From Acidimicrobiaceae bacterium (lineage in GTDB: Bacteria; Actinomycetota; Acidimicrobiia; Acidimicrobiales; MedAcidi-G1): a stretch of DNA of 16,485 nucleotides. Of this stretch, positions 5,663 to 13,228 are shown piece after piece. Position 1 is the first letter of the stretch. The number at the start of each line of letters is the position of its first letter. The notes beneath the pieces are model-generated. The model searched no databases. It was not told where the DNA came from and saw only the letters and a list, made by a program, of their open reading frames with translations. The stretch spans positions 1-16,485 of the forward strand of contig PBUO01000121.1 of NCBI GenBank assembly GCA_002727895.1, written 5' to 3'. The translations under genes were made by a program, and so were the position numbers.

Positions 5663-6454
5663 ATGCTCACCACCGGGTTCAAGCTCTGGTTCGGCTTCTT
5701 CGTCGCCGTCGTCCTCGCCGCGGTGTTCGCCGGCTACACATCGGGCGCCACCGAGACCGGCCCCATCTCCCTGGGCTGGAAGGGTGGCGTCGGCAACCAC
5801 GTCTCGTACACCATCCTCGTCTTCGCCGCTGGCGTACTGGCCCTGTTCGGTCTCGTCGCCTTGGCCTTTCGCGACGCGGATGCCGAGGCGCAGGCCGAGG
5901 TGCTGGGCCTCGACGAGGCACCCGAGGCGCAGGCCGCCGTCGGCAACTCGCTGTGGCCGATCTTCGGCGCCCTGGGCATCGGCTCGACCGGTGTCGGCCT
6001 AGTCGTCCACCCCGCCATCTTCGTGACCGGCCTCTGCATCGTGGCCGCGGTCGCCGTCGAGTGGACGATGACCAACTGGTCCGAGAAGGTCTCTGGCGAC
6101 CCGGTGGCCAACGCCGAGGCCCGCGAGAACCTGATGCGACCCATCGAGATCCCGGTCCTGGGCACCATCGGCGTGGGCGTCCTCGTCCTGGCCGTGTCCC
6201 GGATCCTGCTGGCCTCGTCGGTCACCGGCGCCGTCTGGGTGGCCACCGCCGTCGGCATTGTCATCTTCGGCCTCGCCGTGCTGGTCAGTAAGCGTCCCGA
6301 CCTGCCCCGTGCCGCCGTGCGGGGCATCCTCTTCGTGGGCTGCGTCGCCGTGCTGGTGCTCGGCATCGTCACCGCGGTGAGCGGCGAGCGGGAGTTCCAC
6401 CACAAGGGCGGCGGCGGCCACCACGACGACGCCCACGCGGAGGCGGACCATTGA
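5663..6454 (+). CDS. unrecognised seven-helix membrane protein with His-rich C-terminal tail
   Basis: A 263-residue protein I do not recognise. Hydrophobic segments lie near 7-25, 47-68, 98-114, 116-135, 163-183, 189-209 and 219-238. A charged, Ala/Glu-rich loop (71-92) follows the second segment, and a polar loop WTMTNWSEKVSGDPVANAEA (134-153) follows the fourth. Membrane-embedded histidines include His46 (GNHVSYT) and His119?-type HPAIF at 116-120. The C terminus, FHHKGGGGHHDDAHAEADH (245-263), is rich in His and Asp and could bind copper or zinc. ATG 5663 follows AGGGGAT with a 15-base gap to the previous stop, and the TGA overlaps the TTG of ctaC. Sitting inside the operon between subunit III-like and subunit II genes, it is probably an accessory oxidase subunit or assembly factor. 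Confidence 0.7.
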   Translation: MLTTGFKLWFGFFVAVVLAAVFAGYTSGATETGPISLGWKGGVGNHVSYTILVFAAGVLALFGLVALAFRDADAEAQAEVLGLDEAPEAQAAVGNSLWPIFGALGIGSTGVGLVVHPAIFVTGLCIVAAVAVEWTMTNWSEKVSGDPVANAEARENLMRPIEIPVLGTIGVGVLVLAVSRILLASSVTGAVWVATAVGIVIFGLAVLVSKRPDLPRAAVRGILFVGCVAVLVLGIVTAVSGEREFHHKGGGGHHDDAHAEADH

Positions 6455-7665
6455 TCCCGAAGTCCCAGTTCGTTCCCCGCGGCCGGCGCTCCGGGCGGTT
6501 CGCGGCCCTCGTCCTCGGTGGCCTGGCCGTCCTGACGGGCTGCGCGTCCGACGCGCCCCTCGACACCCTGGAGCCCCAGGGCCCGATTGCCCAGACCATC
6601 GACGAGCTGTCGGACCCGGTCTTCCTGGTCGCCGGCATTGTCTTCGTCATCATCTTCGGCGCCACGGCCGTCATCTGGTGGAAGTTCCGCGATGACCACA
6701 GCACCGATGAGTTCCCCGACCAGGTCCACGGCCACTTCCGGGCCGAGATCGGTTGGACCATCGGCCCCACCGTGCTCATGGCCCTCATCGCCGTTTTCAC
6801 CCTGCTCACCCACTTCGACATCAACAGCGAGGACCGGGAAGACATCGTCGTCAGCGTCGGCGGCGAGCGGACCTCCTGGGACCCGGAGGTCGTGGTCGTC
6901 GGCCAGCAGTGGTGGTGGGAGTTCCGCTACTACTTCGACGGCCTCGACGACGTCGACCTTTCGGACCCGAAGCACCTCCCGCCGGCCGACATCGTGACTG
7001 CCAACCAGCTGGTCATCCCGACCGGCTCGGAGATCGGCCTGCAGGTCACCAGCCGTGACGTGATCCACAGCTTCTGGATCCCGGCGCTCAACGGCAAGCG
7101 CGACGCAGTGCCCTACCGCGTCTCGCCGTGGAAGATCGAGGCGGTCACGCCGGGCGTCTACTTCGGCCAGTGCACCGAGTTCTGCGGCCTCAGCCACTCC
7201 CGGATGCGGATGCAGACCGTGGCCATGGAACCGGTCGACTTCCAGGCCTGGATCGACGAGCAGGTCCAGCCGGCCAGCGATCCGGCTGGTGCCGCGGCCC
7301 AGCGGGGCCAGGTCGTCTTCGAGGGCCAGTGCACCCGTTGCCACGTGGTCAACGGCATCAACGACGACGCGGGCGCCGACCTGGTGGCCAACGCCGCGCC
7401 GAACCTCACCCATTTCATGAGCCGGACCACCTACGCCGGTGGCATCTTCGACCTCTACGAGGCCGACGGTTCGCTGAGCCGGCCGCAACTCGAGGCCTGG
7501 CTGCGCAATGCGCCAGCCGAGAAGCCCGCCTACGCCGAGGGCCGCCGGGGCATGCCGGCCATGGGCCTCAGCGAGAGCCAGATCGATGACGTGGTGGCCT
7601 ACCTGACGACGCTGGGGAGCAGCCCGTCCATGGAGGTCATCGCGGCGACGGAGGTCGACCGATGA
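6451..7665 (+). CDS. ctaC: cytochrome c oxidase subunit II with fused cytochrome c domain (caa3 type)
   Basis: A 404-residue lipoprotein-type subunit II. It receives electrons at the CuA centre and passes them to heme a in CtaD. A signal sequence ends in a lipobox LTGC with Cys31; two membrane helices follow (about 57-76 and 100-120). The CuA domain has QQWWWEFRY (152-160), His206 in DVIHSFWIP, and Cys241, Glu243, Cys245, His249 and Met252 in the FGQCTEFCGLSHSRMRM stretch, all ligands present. A C-terminal cytochrome c domain (about 283-390) has Cys294-x2-Cys297-His298 for heme attachment and GMPAMG (367-372) supplying the axial Met. This fusion defines caa3 oxidases. The start is TTG 6451, with GGAGG at 6439-6443 seven bases upstream, overlapping the previous stop as TTGA. 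Confidence 0.95.
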   Translation: MIPKSQFVPRGRRSGRFAALVLGGLAVLTGCASDAPLDTLEPQGPIAQTIDELSDPVFLVAGIVFVIIFGATAVIWWKFRDDHSTDEFPDQVHGHFRAEIGWTIGPTVLMALIAVFTLLTHFDINSEDREDIVVSVGGERTSWDPEVVVVGQQWWWEFRYYFDGLDDVDLSDPKHLPPADIVTANQLVIPTGSEIGLQVTSRDVIHSFWIPALNGKRDAVPYRVSPWKIEAVTPGVYFGQCTEFCGLSHSRMRMQTVAMEPVDFQAWIDEQVQPASDPAGAAAQRGQVVFEGQCTRCHVVNGINDDAGADLVANAAPNLTHFMSRTTYAGGIFDLYEADGSLSRPQLEAWLRNAPAEKPAYAEGRRGMPAMGLSESQIDDVVAYLTTLGSSPSMEVIAATEVDR

Positions 7666-9623
7666 GCGAGACGACGGCCAACCCGATCGGGGTCTACACC
7701 CGACCCAAGGGCAACACCGGGTGGCGCGACTGGATCACCACAGTCGACCACAAGAAGATCGGCATCCTCTACGGCGCCACCGCCATGCTCTTCTTCCTGA
7801 TCGGTGGCCTCGAGGCCCTGCTGATCCGGCTGCAGTTGGCCACCCCGGACGGCACCGTACTTGGCGCCGACACCTACAACCGGGTGTACACCATGCACGG
7901 CGTGACCATGGTCTTCATGGTGATCATGCCGCTGGCCGCAGCCTTCGCGAACTACCTCCTGCCGTTGCAGATCGGCGCCCGCGACGTGGCCTTCCCCCGA
8001 CTGAACGCCCTGTCGTACTGGGTGTTCCTGTTCGGCGGCCTGTTCCTCAACATGGCGTGGATCCTCGGCGACGCCCCCGACGGCGGCTGGTTCGCCTACG
8101 CCCCGAACACCGGCACCATCTTCTCGCCAGGCAAGGGCATGGACTTCTACGCCCTGGGCCTGCAGATCATGGGCATCGCGTCCCTGATATCAGCCATGAA
8201 CCTCATCGTGACCGTGCTCAACATGCGCGCGCCGGGCATGACGTTGTTCAAGATGCCGGTGTTCACGTGGATGATCCTGGTGGTGCAGTTCCTGCTGCTG
8301 TTCGCCGTCCCGGTCATCACCGTGGCCCTGTTCCTGCTTATGTTCGACCGGAACTTCGGCGCCAACTTCTTCAACCCGGAGATGGGCGCCGACCCGCTCC
8401 TGTGGCAGCACCTCTTCTGGATCTTCGGCCATCCCGAGGTGTACATCCTGATCCTGCCCAGCTTCGGCATCATCAGCGAGGTCATCCCGACCTTCTCCCG
8501 CAAGCCCATCTTCGGCTACCCGTTCATGGTCTTCTCGGGCATCGCCATCGGCTTCATGGGCTGGGGCGTGTGGGCCCACCACATGTTCGTGTCGGGCATC
8601 GGCCCGATCTCGATAGCCGCCTTCTCGGTGTCCACCATGTTCATCGCCGTGCCGACCGGCGTGAAGATCCTGAACTGGCTGGCCACCATGTGGGGCGGAA
8701 AGATCCGGTTCAACACGCCGATGCTGTTCGCCTCCGGCGTGGTGTCGATGTTCACCATCGGTGGACTGTCGGGCGTCACCCACTCGCTCGCCCCGGCCGA
8801 CACCCAGCAGACCGACACCTACTACATCGTCGCCCACTTCCACTACGTGATCTTCGGTGGTGCCCTGCTCGGCATCTTCGCCGGCTTCTACTTCTGGTGG
8901 CCCAAAGCCTTCGGCCACCTGCTGAACGAGAAGTTGGGCAAGTGGAACTTCTGGCTGATGCTCGTCGGCTTCAACATGACCTTCGGTCCGATGCACATCC
9001 TCGGCCTCCAGGGCATGTCGCGCCGGATAGACACCTACAGCCCGGGCTTCGGCTTCGAGTTCTGGAACATGTTCGCCACCATCGGGGCGTTCATCATCGG
9101 CCTCGGCGTGCTGGCCTTCCTGCTCAACGTCTGGGTCTCGGCCCGGGCTGCAAGGCACGCCCCGCCGGTCGGCCCCGATCCGTGGGACGCCCGCAGCCCC
9201 GAGTGGTTCACACCGAACCCGACGCCGGTCCACAACTTCGACGACGACATCCAGATCGAGGCCCTCGACGAGTTCTGGCACCGCAAGTACGGCCAGGACG
9301 AGAACGGTCGGTTGGTCCGGGTGGCCACAGCCGAGGAGGTCTGCCAGGACGGGTCGGCCACCGACACCCATCTGCCGTCGCCGTCCTACTGGCCGATCGT
9401 GCTGGCCGCCGGCCTGCCCTTCATCGGCTTCGGTCTCATGTATTCGCTGTGGTTCTGCGTGCCGGGCGGCGCCCTGGTGCTGATGGCCATCTACGGCTGG
9501 GTGTTCGAGCCGACCGACGATCCGGACGGTCCGCACGGCCACGGCCACCACGATGACCATGACGACGATGGTGCCGCCGACGAGGCCGCCGCCGAGGACG
9601 CTGAGGAGGCCCCCGTTGGCTGA
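7662..9623 (+). CDS. ctaD: cytochrome c oxidase subunit I with C-terminal extension
   Basis: A 653-residue catalytic subunit that reduces oxygen at heme a3-CuB and pumps protons. All ligands are present: His79 and His394 (heme a), His392 (heme a3), His257, His306 and His307 (CuB), with Tyr261 for the His-Tyr cross-link. D-pathway residues Asp108, Asn115 and Glu259 (HPEVY) and K-pathway Lys335 in TGVKILNW indicate an A-type pumping enzyme. The usual subunit I ends near residue 500. Here about 150 residues follow: a linker, then LPSPSYWPIVLAAG and two more hydrophobic helices (about 577-597 and 599-615), and a His/Asp-rich tail PHGHGHHDDHDDD. ATG 7662 overlaps the TGA of ctaC (ATGA). Confidence 0.97.
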   Translation: MSETTANPIGVYTRPKGNTGWRDWITTVDHKKIGILYGATAMLFFLIGGLEALLIRLQLATPDGTVLGADTYNRVYTMHGVTMVFMVIMPLAAAFANYLLPLQIGARDVAFPRLNALSYWVFLFGGLFLNMAWILGDAPDGGWFAYAPNTGTIFSPGKGMDFYALGLQIMGIASLISAMNLIVTVLNMRAPGMTLFKMPVFTWMILVVQFLLLFAVPVITVALFLLMFDRNFGANFFNPEMGADPLLWQHLFWIFGHPEVYILILPSFGIISEVIPTFSRKPIFGYPFMVFSGIAIGFMGWGVWAHHMFVSGIGPISIAAFSVSTMFIAVPTGVKILNWLATMWGGKIRFNTPMLFASGVVSMFTIGGLSGVTHSLAPADTQQTDTYYIVAHFHYVIFGGALLGIFAGFYFWWPKAFGHLLNEKLGKWNFWLMLVGFNMTFGPMHILGLQGMSRRIDTYSPGFGFEFWNMFATIGAFIIGLGVLAFLLNVWVSARAARHAPPVGPDPWDARSPEWFTPNPTPVHNFDDDIQIEALDEFWHRKYGQDENGRLVRVATAEEVCQDGSATDTHLPSPSYWPIVLAAGLPFIGFGLMYSLWFCVPGGALVLMAIYGWVFEPTDDPDGPHGHGHHDDHDDDGAADEAAAEDAEEAPVG

Positions 9624-10221
9624 CGCCGCCGCCGTGTCGCACGGCCACGGGACGGGCACCGGCCTGTCCAACAACAAGCTCCTGATGTGGACGTTCCTGG
9701 GTTCGGAATGCCTCCTGTTTGGTGGCCTGATCTCGACCTACCTGATTTACCGCAGCCGGTTCGGCGACGGTCCGGCCCCGGGGGACATCTTCGACATCCC
9801 GTTCACGTCGGTCAGCTCGTTCGTGCTCCTGATGAGCTCGCTGACCATGGTGCTCTCGCTGTCCGCGCTGCAGCGGGGCGACATCCGGAACAACCGGATC
9901 TGGCTGCTAACCACCGCCCTGCTGGGCGCGCTGTTCATCGGTGGTCAGGTTTACGAGTTCACCACCTTCCTCCGGGAGGGCCTGGGCTACACGACCAGCC
10001 CCTTCTCGTCGGCCTTCTTCACCCTGACCGGCTTCCACGGCGTGCACGTGAGCCTCGGCATCGTGATGCTGATGTCGCTGCTCATCTCCTCGTTCCGGGG
10101 GACGCTCACCAAGGAGCGGTCGGAGACCGTCGAGATCGTCGGCCTTTACTGGCACTTCGTCGACGTGGTGTGGATCTTCATCTTCACCGTCATCTACCTG
10201 GTGCCCTCGCCCACCAGTTGA
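9616..10221 (+). CDS. ctaE: cytochrome c oxidase subunit III
   Basis: A 201-residue five-helix subunit III, the short form common in Actinomycetota. It stabilises subunit I and proton uptake and lies in the plasma membrane. Marks are MWTFLGSECLLFGGL (24-38), GGQVYEFTTF with Glu114, FFTLTGFHGVHVSLG with His141 and His144, and LYWHFVDVVWIF with Trp179, His180 and Asp183. The start is TTG at 9616: GAGGAGG at 9603-9609 lies six bases upstream, and the codon overlaps the end of ctaD by 8 bases. Earlier in-frame starts inside ctaD give an Arg/Pro-rich extension unlike the family. The N terminus contains a short SHGHGTG motif. Confidence 0.93.
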   Translation: MADAAAVSHGHGTGTGLSNNKLLMWTFLGSECLLFGGLISTYLIYRSRFGDGPAPGDIFDIPFTSVSSFVLLMSSLTMVLSLSALQRGDIRNNRIWLLTTALLGALFIGGQVYEFTTFLREGLGYTTSPFSSAFFTLTGFHGVHVSLGIVMLMSLLISSFRGTLTKERSETVEIVGLYWHFVDVVWIFIFTVIYLVPSPTS

Positions 10222-10237
10222 GCCGGGAGCCATCGAC

Positions 10238-10567
10238 ATGAGCACCGACACCGCCGAGCACGTGGACACGCACGACGAGGCCCACGACCACCCGTCGGAC
10301 CGGAAGTACGTCCAGGTCGCCATCATCCTGGCCATCGTCACCGCCCTCGAGGTGGGGACGTACTGGATGGAGAGCGTGCCGGGCGAGGTCCTCATCCCGG
10401 TCCTGATGCTGATGATGGTCTACAAGTTCTTCTACGTGGCCGCCTGGTTCATGCACCTGAAGTTCGACAGCCCGATGTTCACGAAGTTCTTCGTGGCCGG
10501 GCTGATCTTGGCCACCATCGTGTACGGGATCATGCTCACCGCCTTTGAGTTCTGGCACAAGGGCTGA
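10238..10567 (+). CDS. cytochrome c oxidase subunit IV (COX4_pro type)
   Basis: A 109-residue protein with three hydrophobic helices (about 25-44, 51-73, 82-104), the size and pattern of the prokaryotic subunit IV family. VYKFFYVAAWFMHLKFD (61-77) is the family signature seen in most members. The first 22 residues are rich in His, Asp and Glu (EHVDTHDEAHDH). The ATG at 10238 follows GGGAG (10225-10229) by eight bases and lies 16 bases after the ctaE stop. Subunit IV is small and non-catalytic and is thought to help assembly of subunit I with CuB; that role is from the family, not from this sequence. The symbol varies between genomes (ctaF, coxD), so it is left empty. Confidence 0.88.
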   Translation: MSTDTAEHVDTHDEAHDHPSDRKYVQVAIILAIVTALEVGTYWMESVPGEVLIPVLMLMMVYKFFYVAAWFMHLKFDSPMFTKFFVAGLILATIVYGIMLTAFEFWHKG

Positions 10568-10634
10568 GCCTCCGGGCCCCCGTCGGCCCCGCTCCTGACC
10601 GCCGGGCCGGGACCCGGTGCACTGGAGACGACCC

Positions 10635-11534
10635 GTGATCGACCTCCTCGCCTCCGCCTCGCCCGATCCGTGGCGGTGGCAGGCCCACCCTGAGGTGTGG
10701 TTCCTCGTCTCGGCCGTGATCGCCCTCGGCTGGTGGGCCACCCGGGTCATCGGTCCCCGGATCGTGACTCCCGGCGAACCGGTCGCCACGCCCTTCCAGC
10801 GGCGGGCCTTCGTGGTGGCCACCGTGCTGCTGTTGGTGTCGGCCGACTGGCCGGTCCACGACATCGCCGAGGAACACCTCTACGCGGTGCACATGGTGCA
10901 GCACCTGATGATCACCTTCATCGTGCCACCGCTGTTCCTCCTGTCGATGCCGGCCTGGTTGGCCCGCCTGCTGGTCCTCGATGGCGGTCGGGGCTCGAGG
11001 GTCCTGCGTCGCCTGGCCCATCCGGTGGTGGCCGGCGTGGCCTTCAACGCGCTCACCGCACTGACCCACTGGAGCGGCGTGGTGCAGTGGTCGTTCGACT
11101 CCGGGGCCTTCCACTATGGGGTGCACCTGGCCCTGTTCCTGACCGCCCTGCTGATGTGGGTGCCGGTGGCCGCCCCGCTACCCGAGCTGCGGATCTCGGT
11201 GCCCGGCCAGATGATCTACCTGTTCCTCATGTCGGTGATCCCGACCATCCCGGCAGCCTGGTTGACCTTCGCCGAGGGCACCGTCTACAAGCACTACGAC
11301 GACGGCTTCCTGGCCTTTGGGGTGACGGTCCGGTCCGACCAGCAGGCCGCCGGCCTGATCATGAAGTTGCTGGGCGGCTTCTTCCTGTGGGGGATCATCA
11401 TCGTGAAGTTCATCGGCTACTCCCGGGTCCACCACCGGGAGAACCAGCAGATGCGTCCGGCCGAGGGCCGGCACCTCCGCCTCCGCCAGGCCACGGAGGA
11501 GTCCGTCGACACCGTGGATTCGAAGGGGTCGTGA
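10635..11534 (+). CDS. ctaG: cytochrome c oxidase assembly protein CtaG (caa3 type)
   Basis: A 299-residue polytopic protein of the caa3_CtaG family, needed in Bacillus for a functional caa3 oxidase and thought to act in copper delivery to CuB. Typical features are SADWPVHDIAEEHLYAVHMV (69-88) and VQHLMITFIVPPLFLLSMP following, THWSG (144-148), the spaced His pair around 160-164 in FHYGVHLALFLTALLMW, and SDQQAAGLIMK near 234-244. About seven helices are visible. GTG at 10635 is chosen over GTG 10617 because GGAGA (10624-10628) lies six bases before it. It closes the oxidase operon, 67 bases after subunit IV. Confidence 0.92.
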   Translation: MIDLLASASPDPWRWQAHPEVWFLVSAVIALGWWATRVIGPRIVTPGEPVATPFQRRAFVVATVLLLVSADWPVHDIAEEHLYAVHMVQHLMITFIVPPLFLLSMPAWLARLLVLDGGRGSRVLRRLAHPVVAGVAFNALTALTHWSGVVQWSFDSGAFHYGVHLALFLTALLMWVPVAAPLPELRISVPGQMIYLFLMSVIPTIPAAWLTFAEGTVYKHYDDGFLAFGVTVRSDQQAAGLIMKLLGGFFLWGIIIVKFIGYSRVHHRENQQMRPAEGRHLRLRQATEESVDTVDSKGS

Positions 11535-11548
11535 CGGGGGCTCCCCGC

Positions 11549-11554
11549 TAGGTT
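11549..11554 (+). promoter_or_regulatory. candidate -10 box for leaderless serS transcript
   Basis: TAGGTT is followed by six bases (CGAACC) and the GTG start of serS. No Shine-Dalgarno is visible before the GTG. The layout equals that at ctaA, ctaB and crcB and leaves no room for a T-box or other leader element. Confidence 0.42.
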
Positions 11555-11560
11555 CGAACC

Positions 11561-12841
11561 GTGATCGACATCCGCCTGCTGCGTTCCGACCCCGAGGCCG
11601 TGAAGGCCTCCATCGCCCGCCGCGGTGAGGACATCGCGGTCATCGACCGGGTGGTCGAACTGGACGCCCGCCAGCGATCCTTGGCCGAGGAGCGCGACCA
11701 GGTCCGCAACGAGGTCAACACCATCTCCAAGCAGGTGGGTGGCCTCCATCGGGACGGCAAGGCTGACGAGGCGACCGAGCTCCAGACGCGGAGTCGCGAG
11801 CTGGGGGCCCGGGAAGAGGAGTTGACCGCCGAGGTCGACGTCCTGGCCACGGAAGTCCGCGAGATCCTGCTGCGGGTGCCCAACGCCCCGTCGGTCGACG
11901 CGCCCGACGGGCTGACCGAGCACGACAACGTGGTGGTCCGCCACGAGAACTGGGACCCGGACGCCTATGGCGAGCACCAGCGGGTGCCGCACTGGGAGGT
12001 CGGCGAGCAGTTGGGCATCCTCGACGTCGAACGGGGCACCAAGCTTTCGGGCTCGATGTTCGTCATGTACTCCGGCATGGGGGCGACCCTGAGCCGGGCG
12101 CTCGTCCAGTACGGGCTGGACCGCAACGCTGACGCCTACCGCGAGATGCGGCCGCCGACGCTGGTCAAGACGGCGACCATGGTGTCGACCGGCCACCTGC
12201 CCAAGTTCGAGGATGACGCCTACCACCTGGAGCGGGACGACCTGTGGGCCATCCCAACCGCCGAGGTGCCGCTCACCTCGTACCACCGCGACGAGGTGAT
12301 CGACGAGGCCGACCTGCCCTTGAAGCTCATGGCCCATACCTCGTGCTTCCGTCGTGAGGCCGGGTCGGCGGGGCGCGACACCCGGGGCCTGCTGCGGGTC
12401 CACGAGTTCGACAAGGTTGAGCTACTGGCCTACGCCACCCGGGAGCAGTCCCCCGAGGTGCACGCTGACATCCTCGCTCGGGCCGAGGCGGCCATCACCG
12501 ACCTCGGCCTGTCCTACCGGGTGCTGGACCTATGCGCCGGCGACCTGGGCGGCTCGTCGGCCCGGACGTTCGACCTCGAAGTTTACGCCCCGGGTGCCGA
12601 CCAGTGGCTAGAGGTGTCTTCGGTGTCGTGGTTCAGCGACTACCAGGCCCGACGGGCCAACGTCCGCTACCGGCCGACCGGAGAGAAGGGCACGCGGATC
12701 GTGGACACTCTGAACGGGTCGGGCCTGGCCGTGCCCCGGGTTTGGGCGGCCGTGGTCGAGACGCACCGCCAGCCCGACGGTACAGTCGCCGTACCCGAGG
12801 TGCTCCAGCCCTATATGCGGGGCATCTCGATCATCGGGTGA
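11561..12841 (+). CDS. serS: seryl-tRNA synthetase
   Basis: A 426-residue class II aminoacyl-tRNA synthetase that charges tRNA-Ser in the cytoplasm. It starts VIDIRLLRSDPEAV, as most SerRS do. A two-helix coiled coil (about 28-105) that contacts the long variable arm of tRNA-Ser is followed by the catalytic domain. TAEVPLT at 233-239 binds serine, motif 2 contains SCFRREAGSAGRDTRG (261-276) with Arg264 and Glu266, and motif 3 is LNGSGLAVPRVWAAVVE (384-400). Motif 3 carries Pro392 where many family members have Gly. Length and ends are normal. GTG at 11561 is the only start that gives the standard N terminus. It is monocistronic, 26 bases after ctaG, with its own promoter candidate. Confidence 0.97.
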   Translation: MIDIRLLRSDPEAVKASIARRGEDIAVIDRVVELDARQRSLAEERDQVRNEVNTISKQVGGLHRDGKADEATELQTRSRELGAREEELTAEVDVLATEVREILLRVPNAPSVDAPDGLTEHDNVVVRHENWDPDAYGEHQRVPHWEVGEQLGILDVERGTKLSGSMFVMYSGMGATLSRALVQYGLDRNADAYREMRPPTLVKTATMVSTGHLPKFEDDAYHLERDDLWAIPTAEVPLTSYHRDEVIDEADLPLKLMAHTSCFRREAGSAGRDTRGLLRVHEFDKVELLAYATREQSPEVHADILARAEAAITDLGLSYRVLDLCAGDLGGSSARTFDLEVYAPGADQWLEVSSVSWFSDYQARRANVRYRPTGEKGTRIVDTLNGSGLAVPRVWAAVVETHRQPDGTVAVPEVLQPYMRGISIIG

Positions 12842-12854
12842 GGGCCATAGGCCG

Positions 12855-12874
12855 GGCCGGCGGGAAGGCCGGCC
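12855..12874. terminator. GC-rich hairpin between convergent serS and crcB
   Basis: GGCCGGC (12855-12861), loop GGGAAG, GCCGGCC (12868-12874) form a perfect 7-bp stem. It fills the 36-base gap between the serS stop (12841) and the crcB stop (12878 on the other strand), so it can act on both transcripts. There is no T-run on either side, which is common for GC-rich actinobacterial terminators but lowers certainty. Confidence 0.5.
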
Positions 12875-12877
12875 GGT

Positions 12878-13228
12878 TCAGCTCGACAGGTGGAGGCCGA
12901 GTGCCGCGGCTCCCACGCCGAGCACCAGGGTGTTGACCACGTGGCCGAGGGCCCGACCGTTGCGCCGGCCCACCCGGGTGTCGGCCATCGAGGATGCGTC
13001 GGCGGCGAAGGTCGAGAAGGTCGTCAGCGCACCCAGGCCCCCCGTGCCGACCATCGTGAGAGTGGCGTCGCCGGTGCCGGCCAGTAGGCCGAGGGCCAGC
13101 GAGCCGGCCACGTTGACAGCCATCGTGCCCGCGTGGCCGCCCGGCCACCGTCCGTTGGGACGACCGACGAGATAGCGGAGTGCCGCGCCGGCACCGGCCA
13201 GAAGCAGGAATGCCGCCGCGGTCAACAC
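12878..13228 (-). CDS. crcB: fluoride channel subunit CrcB/Fluc (second copy)
   Basis: A 116-residue four-helix membrane protein of the Fluc family, which exports fluoride as a dual-topology dimer. Family marks: GAGAALRYLVG (12-22), Asn39 in MAVNVAGSLALGLL, and GGLGALTTFSTFAADA (63-78) that includes the TFSTF track. A conserved helix IV Asn is probably Asn99. It overlaps the upstream crcB copy: the GTG at 13228 (or TTG at 13225) lies over that gene's TGA (GTGTTGA), with GGGGAGG just before it. Two adjacent, non-identical copies usually form an obligate heterodimer with fixed opposite orientations. Which start is used is undecided, differing by one residue. Confidence 0.9.
   Translation of the reverse strand: MLTAAAFLLLAGAGAALRYLVGRPNGRWPGGHAGTMAVNVAGSLALGLLAGTGDATLTMVGTGGLGALTTFSTFAADASSMADTRVGRRNGRALGHVVNTLVLGVGAAALGLHLSS

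Noticed and set aside
8190..9677. A 495-codon open frame on the minus strand opposite ctaD, and a 611-codon plus-strand frame at 7721-9556.
   Set aside because: Both are composition shadows of ctaD in high-GC DNA: rich in His, Arg, Pro, Gly and Asp, with no recognisable domain, while ctaD is unmistakable.
10584..10609. CGGCCC...GGGCCG inverted repeat between the subunit IV gene and ctaG.
   Set aside because: A 6-bp stem with a 14-base loop and no T-run is expected by chance in such GC-rich DNA.
11535..11547. CGGGG-loop-CCCCG hairpin after ctaG as operon terminator.
   Set aside because: Only a 5-bp stem with a 3-base loop and no T-run, overlapping the promoter area of serS.
11535..11560. T-box leader before serS.
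   Set aside because: The gap is 26 bases and the transcript appears leaderless.
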